Source: Desulfobacterales bacterium (GTDB taxonomy: Bacteria; Desulfobacterota; Desulfobacteria; Desulfobacterales; Desulfobacteraceae). Taken from it: a stretch of DNA of 11,024 nucleotides. Within the stretch, counting starts at the first letter, position 1. Each line of letters begins with the position of its first letter. A program made the position numbers and the translations under genes. The notes under the pieces were generated by a model. That model was not told where the DNA came from, made no database searches, and saw only the letters and a program-made list of their open reading frames with translations. Where the stretch lies: assembly GCA_022361535.1 (NCBI GenBank), contig JAKSAU010000581.1:1-11024 (forward strand), given 5' to 3'. Positions 7,417-11,024 of this stretch are shown here, in pieces.

Positions 7417-7812
7417 ATGGCAAAGAAGTCTAAAAAAACCGTTGGAAAAAAACGGGTAAAAAAGAATATCTCCACAGGTATTGTACATATTCAGTCTACC
7501 TTTAATAATACTATTGTGACCATTGCTGACGAAAACGGTAATACCATTTCCTGGTCTTCCGCCGGTATGCAGGGTTTCAAGGGTTCCAGAAAGTCCACCC
7601 CCTTTGCAGCCAAACTGGTTGCTGAAGACGCAGGTGCAAAGGCTATGGAACACGGTATGAAAAATGTAGGCGTATATGTAAAAGGCCCCGGACCCGGTAG
7701 AGAATCTGCATTGCGTGCGCTGCATGCACTCGGATTCAACATTTCCGTTATCAAAGATGTAACGCCGGTTCCTCATAACGGGTGCCGTCCGCCTAAAAGA
7801 AGAAGAGTATAA
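7417..7812 (+). CDS. rpsK: 30S ribosomal protein S11
   Basis: S11 is on the 30S platform, near the Shine-Dalgarno helix and the E site. The product is 131 residues. The lysine-rich start leads into [20 protein letters not shown] (22-41), [19 protein letters not shown] (47-65) and [15 protein letters not shown] (88-102). It ends in [13 protein letters not shown]. The Asn-Gly at 121-122 corresponds to the site in E. coli S11 that becomes isoaspartate; whether this happens here is not visible. The upstream signal is a modest AAAAAGG about 9 bases before the ATG. A 93-base gap with inverted repeats follows before rpsD. Confidence 0.98.
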   Translation: MAKKSKKTVGKKRVKKNISTGIVHIQSTFNNTIVTIADENGNTISWSSAGMQGFKGSRKSTPFAAKLVAEDAGAKAMEHGMKNVGVYVKGPGPGRESALRALHALGFNISVIKDVTPVPHNGCRPPKRRRV

Positions 7813-7832
7813 GAAACAATTCAATAAGAACT

Positions 7833-7895
7833 ATCCGATCCAAAAAGAACAATAAGGATATATTTTTTAGTGTAAACTTTATCCGGATCGATAAA
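7833..7895 (+). promoter_or_regulatory. Candidate structured leader of rpsD
   Basis: In the 93-base rpsK-rpsD gap, ATCCGATCC (7833-7841) can pair with GGATCGAT (7885-7892) with one bulged C. The second arm also forms a local hairpin, TTTATC (7878-7883) with GATAAA (7890-7895), whose 3' end overlaps the As of the rpsD ribosome binding site. The two pairings exclude each other, a layout that would suit control of rpsD translation. S4 is a known autoregulator in E. coli and Bacillus subtilis, but this leader does not match a motif I can name. The regulatory role is inference. Confidence 0.35.
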
Positions 7896-7900
7896 GGAGG
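7893..7900 (+). promoter_or_regulatory. Strong ribosome binding site that fixes the TTG start of rpsD
   Basis: AAAGGAGG ends 5 bases before TTG at 7906, the same geometry as at rpsN. The protein from this TTG begins [15 protein letters not shown], the expected S4 N-terminus. Confidence 0.85.
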
Positions 7901-7905
7901 AAACA

Positions 7906-8532
7906 TTGGCAAGATATAGAGGATCAGTTTGCCGTCAGTGCAGACGCGAAAATATGAAGCTCTTTCTGAAGGGTGACCGTTGTTTTTCAGACAAGTGCAG
8001 TTTTGACAGAAGAGGCTTCCCTCCCGGAGAGCATGGCCAGAAAAGAAGTAAACAGTCTGATTACGGTATACAGCTTCGTGAAAAACAGAAAGTACGCCGG
8101 ATTTACGGTGTGTCTGAAAAACAGTTCAGAATCGCTTTCAAAAGAGCAGACCGCCAGAAAGGTATTACAGGTACCAATTTGCTTAGCCTGCTCGAAACAC
8201 GCTTGGACAATACCGTGTTCCGTCTTGGATTTGTAAATTCCAGAAACCAGGGCCGTCATTTTGTCCGTCATAACCATTTCACCGTAAATGGTAAAAAGGT
8301 AAACATTCCTTCTTACCAGGTAAAAAAGGGTGACGTGATCGAACTTCGTGAGAAAAGCAAAAAGATTCAGGCCATTTCTGACTCCCTGGAAGCGATTGTA
8401 AGACGCGGCGTTCCCCAGTGGCTTGAAATCAACAAAGACAATTTTAAAGGCGAAGTCAAGGGTATCCCGGCAAGGGAAGATATTACATTGCCCATCCAGG
8501 AACAGTTGATCGTCGAGCTTTATTCTAAATAA
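7906..8532 (+). CDS. rpsD: 30S ribosomal protein S4, zinc-finger form
   Basis: S4 is a primary 16S rRNA-binding protein that nucleates assembly of the 30S body, lines the mRNA entry site and affects accuracy. In several bacteria it also represses its own operon. The product is 208 residues. The N-terminus holds four cysteines, C9-x2-C12, C26 and C31, the spacing of the zinc-binding S4 of Thermus thermophilus. The [11 protein letters not shown] block (37-47) follows. The S4 RNA-binding domain spans about 98-160 ([40 protein letters not shown]). The C-terminus ends [13 protein letters not shown] start with AAAGGAGG. The leader before it is unusually long for this operon and has competing hairpins. 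Confidence 0.98.
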   Translation: MARYRGSVCRQCRRENMKLFLKGDRCFSDKCSFDRRGFPPGEHGQKRSKQSDYGIQLREKQKVRRIYGVSEKQFRIAFKRADRQKGITGTNLLSLLETRLDNTVFRLGFVNSRNQGRHFVRHNHFTVNGKKVNIPSYQVKKGDVIELREKSKKIQAISDSLEAIVRRGVPQWLEINKDNFKGEVKGIPAREDITLPIQEQLIVELYSK

Positions 8533-8581
8533 GGTACATCATTATATATGGTTTATCCTAATATTTATTCAGGAGATTTAA

Positions 8582-9604
8582 ATGTCATCTGAAAACGTTG
8601 CATATGTAAACTGGCGAGAGATGATCAAGCCGGAAAAGCTTGATGTTACCACAACTTCCACTTATGGCAAGTTCGTGTGCGAGCCCCTTGAAAGGGGATA
8701 CGGCATCACCATTGGTAACTCCTTACGGCGTATCATTTTATCATCCATATACGGTGCGGCCATAGTCTCTGTGAAATTCGATGATGCCCTTCACGAATAC
8801 AGTGTCATTTCCGACGTAAGAGAAGATGTTTCTGAAATTATTCTTAACCTTAAGGAACTTAAACTTAAGGTAGATGATACAGAAGAAAAAATTCTTACGC
8901 TCAATATCACAGGCGAAGCCGATGTGACAGGTGCCGACATTGTCAGCCCTGACGGAAAAGTTGAAATTCTGAATCCGGAACAGCATATTGCCACCGTAAA
9001 CAAAAACGGTTCACTGAACATGGTTATGGTCGTCAAGACTGGTAAGGGCTATGCCCTGGCATCCGCTAATAAGGACGAAGATGCTCCCATAGGAACCATT
9101 CCCATCGATTCAGTTTTTTCCCCCATCAAACGAGTGAAATATGTGGTGGGTACTTCCAGGATTGGGCAGAAGACTGACTATGACAAACTTACCTTGGAAG
9201 TCTGGACAGATGGCAGTGTAACACCTGATGATTCAGTTGCCTACGGCGCCAAGATTCTTAAAGAGCAGATGAATCCTTTCATCAATTTTGATGAAGAACT
9301 TGAACCTGATGATACGGAAGTTAAATCAGATGAAAATGATAAGGGATTCAACGAGAACATCTATCGGTCCGTGGATGAACTGGAACTTTCAGTTAGAAGC
9401 TCTAACTGCCTGAAAAACGCCAGAATCCATACCATTTATCAGTTGGTACAGAAAACTGACAGTGAAATGCTCAAGACAAAGAACTTCGGTAGAAAATCGC
9501 TCAATGAAATCAAGGAAGTCTTGAGTTCAATGGATCTTTCCCTGGGTATGGATCTCGAAGGATTTGAACCGCCGGAAGAAGATAATAATCAGGAAGGAGA
9601 GTAA
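8582..9604 (+). CDS. rpoA: DNA-directed RNA polymerase subunit alpha
   Basis: Alpha dimerises to scaffold the beta and beta' subunits. Its C-terminal domain contacts UP elements and activators. The product is 340 residues, slightly longer than E. coli alpha (329). The N-terminal domain (to about 236) has GYGITIGNSLRRIILSS (39-55), the core-assembly region. An acidic linker runs about 237-260. The C-terminal domain spans about 261-325 with VRSSNCLK and NFGRKSLNEIKEVL. R272 and N275 correspond to the DNA-contacting R265 and N268 of E. coli, and K305 to K298. The tail after residue 325 is markedly acidic (EPPEEDNNQEGE). AGGAGA precedes the ATG; 49 AT-rich bases separate it from rpsD. Confidence 0.98.
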   Translation: MSSENVAYVNWREMIKPEKLDVTTTSTYGKFVCEPLERGYGITIGNSLRRIILSSIYGAAIVSVKFDDALHEYSVISDVREDVSEIILNLKELKLKVDDTEEKILTLNITGEADVTGADIVSPDGKVEILNPEQHIATVNKNGSLNMVMVVKTGKGYALASANKDEDAPIGTIPIDSVFSPIKRVKYVVGTSRIGQKTDYDKLTLEVWTDGSVTPDDSVAYGAKILKEQMNPFINFDEELEPDDTEVKSDENDKGFNENIYRSVDELELSVRSSNCLKNARIHTIYQLVQKTDSEMLKTKNFGRKSLNEIKEVLSSMDLSLGMDLEGFEPPEEDNNQEGE

Positions 9605-9610
9605 ATTACC

Positions 9611-9967
9611 ATGAAGCATAGAAAATCAGTATTAAAATTGAATAGAACATCCGCCCATAGAAAGGCGATGTTCAGAAACATGGTAACTTCTCTGTTTAAG
9701 CACAGCAGCATCAAAACCACCGAAGCTAAAGCAAAAGGCTTAAGGAAAATTGCCGATAAAATGATCACTCTGGCGAAAAGAGGAGACCTCCATGCCAGAC
9801 GCCAGGCTCTTGCCGTGATCCGCGAAAAAGATGTTGTTCATACCCTCTTTGACGAGGTTTCAGAGAAGTTCAGCTCTAGACAGGGCGGATATACGAGAAT
9901 CACCAAACTTGGACCCCGGAAGGGTGACGTAGCCCCCATGGTTCAGATTGAGTTGATTTTCGACTAA
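9611..9967 (+). CDS. rplQ: 50S ribosomal protein L17
   Basis: L17 is a 50S protein at the rim of the exit tunnel side. The product is 118 residues. It shows [24 protein letters not shown] at the start (24 residues, all typical; key basic cluster 2-18). The body has [20 protein letters not shown] and [13 protein letters not shown], and the closing [24 protein letters not shown] is the family C-terminus. Its ribosome binding site, AAGGAGAG, lies within the last codons of rpoA, 6 bases before which coupling is possible. It is the last gene of the cluster; a terminator begins 27 bases after its stop. Confidence 0.98.
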   Translation: MKHRKSVLKLNRTSAHRKAMFRNMVTSLFKHSSIKTTEAKAKGLRKIADKMITLAKRGDLHARRQALAVIREKDVVHTLFDEVSEKFSSRQGGYTRITKLGPRKGDVAPMVQIELIFD

Positions 9968-9993
9968 GTCTGCAAGTCTAAGCAATACATACT

Positions 9994-10039
9994 AAAAGCC
10001 CCGGCAGAGAATTATCTCTGCCGGGGCTTTTTAATTTTT
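9994..10039 (+). terminator. Intrinsic terminator of the spc-alpha cluster
   Basis: A perfect 17-bp stem has arms at 9994-10010 and 10015-10031. Its core is GCCCCGGCAGAGA pairing with TCTCTGCCGGGGC, with a 4-base ATTA loop. The T-rich tail TTTTTAATTTTT follows on the + strand. The A run at the other foot gives a short T run on the - strand, so it may also stop transcription coming from the convergent kinase gene. Confidence 0.95.
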
Positions 10040-10339
10040 CTTATAGACTAAAGTTTGTAAATATCTATAACAAGTCTCAAAATAAATTTCCGATTGGCCC
10101 TGGTGAACAAGGGTATCCCATATAACAAATACCGGCTCTTTAGTTCCAAGAAGCGGCTGCCGAATTTTTTTCAAAATCCGGCTGATGCCGCCTTCTTAGA
10201 ACTAACGAGCCTAAGTACCCAATTGAATACCTTCATCTGAGGATGCTATCGATAAGCAATCTCCCACATTATAAATGAGTATATTTTTGAGACCGCTATA
10301 AAAATTCTCTATTGCTTTTAGCCTCTTCTGGAATGGGCG
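10040..10339. other. Non-coding interval between convergent transcription units
   Basis: About 300 bases separate the terminator from the end of the - strand kinase gene. I see no plausible coding region, tRNA or transposase remnant. The interval contains a long imperfect palindrome (10134-10211), a small dyad at 10098-10113 (CCCTGG and CAAGGG arms, one mismatch), and a short near-palindrome GCTATCGATAAGC around 10245-10257. Because both neighbours point inward, no promoter is needed here. A free-standing small RNA or a repeat element remains possible. Confidence 0.6.
10134..10211. repeat. 78-base imperfect palindrome (long hairpin)
   Basis: The outer arms are GGCTCTTTAGTTCCAAGAAG (from 10134) and CTTCTTAGAACTAACGAGCC (to 10211). 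They pair with two mismatches, and a CGGC/GCCG(C) extension adds a bulge. The inner arms GCCGAATTTT and AAAATCCGGC pair with one mismatch around a TTTC loop. Read as - strand RNA, two of the three mismatches become G-U wobbles, so the fold is better on that strand. No T run follows on either strand, so it is not an ordinary terminator. It could be a repeat element of REP or MITE type, or a structured RNA in the 3' region of the kinase message. Confidence 0.8.
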
Positions 10340-11024
10340 CTACATTAGGTTATCAAGATTTTGTCGTATGATTCTGAGCAATCTATATGTTTTCAACGGC
10401 TTTTCAAGAAATTCCTTGATGCCAATATCCAGGGCGTCTTGCTTTGATAGTGTTTCATTGTACCCGGAGCACAGTATGATGGGAAAGCTCTTATCTTCAG
10501 CTAAAATTTCTCTGGCCAGCCCAATGCCCGTCAGCAGAGGCATTGTCATATCAGTGATTATTAAATCAAAGTCTATTTCTTTTGCTCTGAATGCAGTCAA
10601 AGCCTTTTGTCCGTCTTCATAAGTGTGCACTGTATAGCCGAACCGCTCCAACAATTCTGTAATAAGCTCCCTTATATCAGGTTCGTCATCCACCACCATA
10701 ATGGTTTCAGTACCTCCTGCCGGGTTTTTGTCATTGTTGAAATTGTTGTGACCGTCAGTATCCCTGTCTTGTGCTACAGGAAGATATATGAAGAATGAAG
10801 ATCCTACGCCTAAAATACTCTCTGCATGAATAAGCCCGTCATGTTCATCAACGATGGCATGGACCAGTGCCAAACCAAAGCCTGTTCCCCTGCCAACTTC
10901 TTTTGTTGTGAAGTATGGGTCAAATGCTTTTTCAAGGGTTTTTTCATCCATACCGTGTCCCGTGTCTTTGACCACAAGTTTTAAGAAAGGGCCACGCCGG
11001 TTAAAGTTATCTCTTATATGAGCT
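10340..11024 (-). CDS. Hybrid sensor histidine kinase with C-terminal receiver, 3' part (5' end outside window)
   Basis: This is the C-terminal 228 codons or so of a two-component signalling protein. The frame stays open to the window edge, so the start and any sensor, PAS or membrane regions lie outside. Counting from the first visible residue, the kinase ATP-binding domain shows the G1 box DTGHGM (20-25), the F box region FDPYFTTK (about 34-41) and the G2 box GRGTGFG (44-50). After a hydrophilic linker with a DTDGHNNFNNDKN stretch, a receiver domain begins at about residue 107. It has acidic residues D112-D113, phospho-acceptor D158 in TDMTMP, S186 and K208 in EKPL. The gene ends right after the receiver, with no DNA-binding output. 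The signal sensed is unknown. It converges on the ribosomal cluster and is unrelated to it in function. Confidence 0.93.
   Translation of the reverse strand, partial: AHIRDNFNRRGPFLKLVVKDTGHGMDEKTLEKAFDPYFTTKEVGRGTGFGLALVHAIVDEHDGLIHAESILGVGSSFFIYLPVAQDRDTDGHNNFNNDKNPAGGTETIMVVDDEPDIRELITELLERFGYTVHTYEDGQKALTAFRAKEIDFDLIITDMTMPLLTGIGLAREILAEDKSFPIILCSGYNETLSKQDALDIGIKEFLEKPLKTYRLLRIIRQNLDNLM

Noticed and set aside
7375..7824. Open reading frame of 149 codons on the - strand, antisense to rpsK
   Set aside because: It is fully explained by the conserved rpsK gene on the other strand, and the cysteine- and phenylalanine-rich product looks like a reverse reading.
10607..10798. Small + strand open reading frames opposite the kinase gene (also 10368-10622)
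   Set aside because: They are antisense to clear ATP-binding and receiver motifs and have no recognisable product.

Overview
This window is a long stretch of a bacterial S10-spc-alpha ribosomal protein locus. It begins inside the 3' end of rpsC and runs on the + strand through 22 co-directional genes to rplQ, followed by a strong intrinsic terminator. A convergent, incomplete sensor kinase/response regulator gene occupies the right edge on the - strand. The protein sequences look like Desulfobacterota (former Deltaproteobacteria), probably a member of the Desulfobacterales. The pointers are a proteobacterial RNA polymerase alpha with a canonical C-terminal domain, zinc-type S14, S4 and L36, moderate base composition, and a hybrid kinase of the kind abundant in that group. 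This taxonomic call is inference from protein flavour, not a database result.

Layout: rpsC(3' end)-rplP-rpmC-rpsQ (S10 operon tail, 1-1177); rplN-rplX-rplE-rpsN-rpsH-rplF-rplR-rpsE-rpmD-rplO-secY (spc block, 1196-6585); infA-rpmJ (6619-7010); rpsM-rpsK-rpsD-rpoA-rplQ (alpha block, 7023-9967); intrinsic terminator (9994-10039); about 300 bases without a gene that hold a 78-base imperfect palindrome (10134-10211); then the C-terminal part of a hybrid histidine kinase on the - strand (10340-11024). The adk and map genes that often sit between secY and infA are absent.

The + strand genes work together in gene expression. They encode 30S and 50S subunit proteins, the initiation factor IF-1, the SecY protein-export channel and the RNA polymerase alpha subunit. 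Gaps are mostly 3-35 bases, with one single-base stop/start overlap (rplP/rpmC), so translational coupling and a long polycistronic message are likely. Larger gaps occur before rpsH (71 bases), rpmJ (59), rpsD (93) and rpoA (49). The rpsD gap has competing inverted repeats next to its ribosome binding site and is the best candidate for local control.

Most of the window is ordinary conserved housekeeping sequence. I found no sign of a new defence system, mobile element or CRISPR array. The points most worth a second look are the palindrome in the convergent intergenic region, the rpsD leader, the exclusive use of TTG starts by four small-subunit proteins, and the full set of zinc-type ribosomal proteins.
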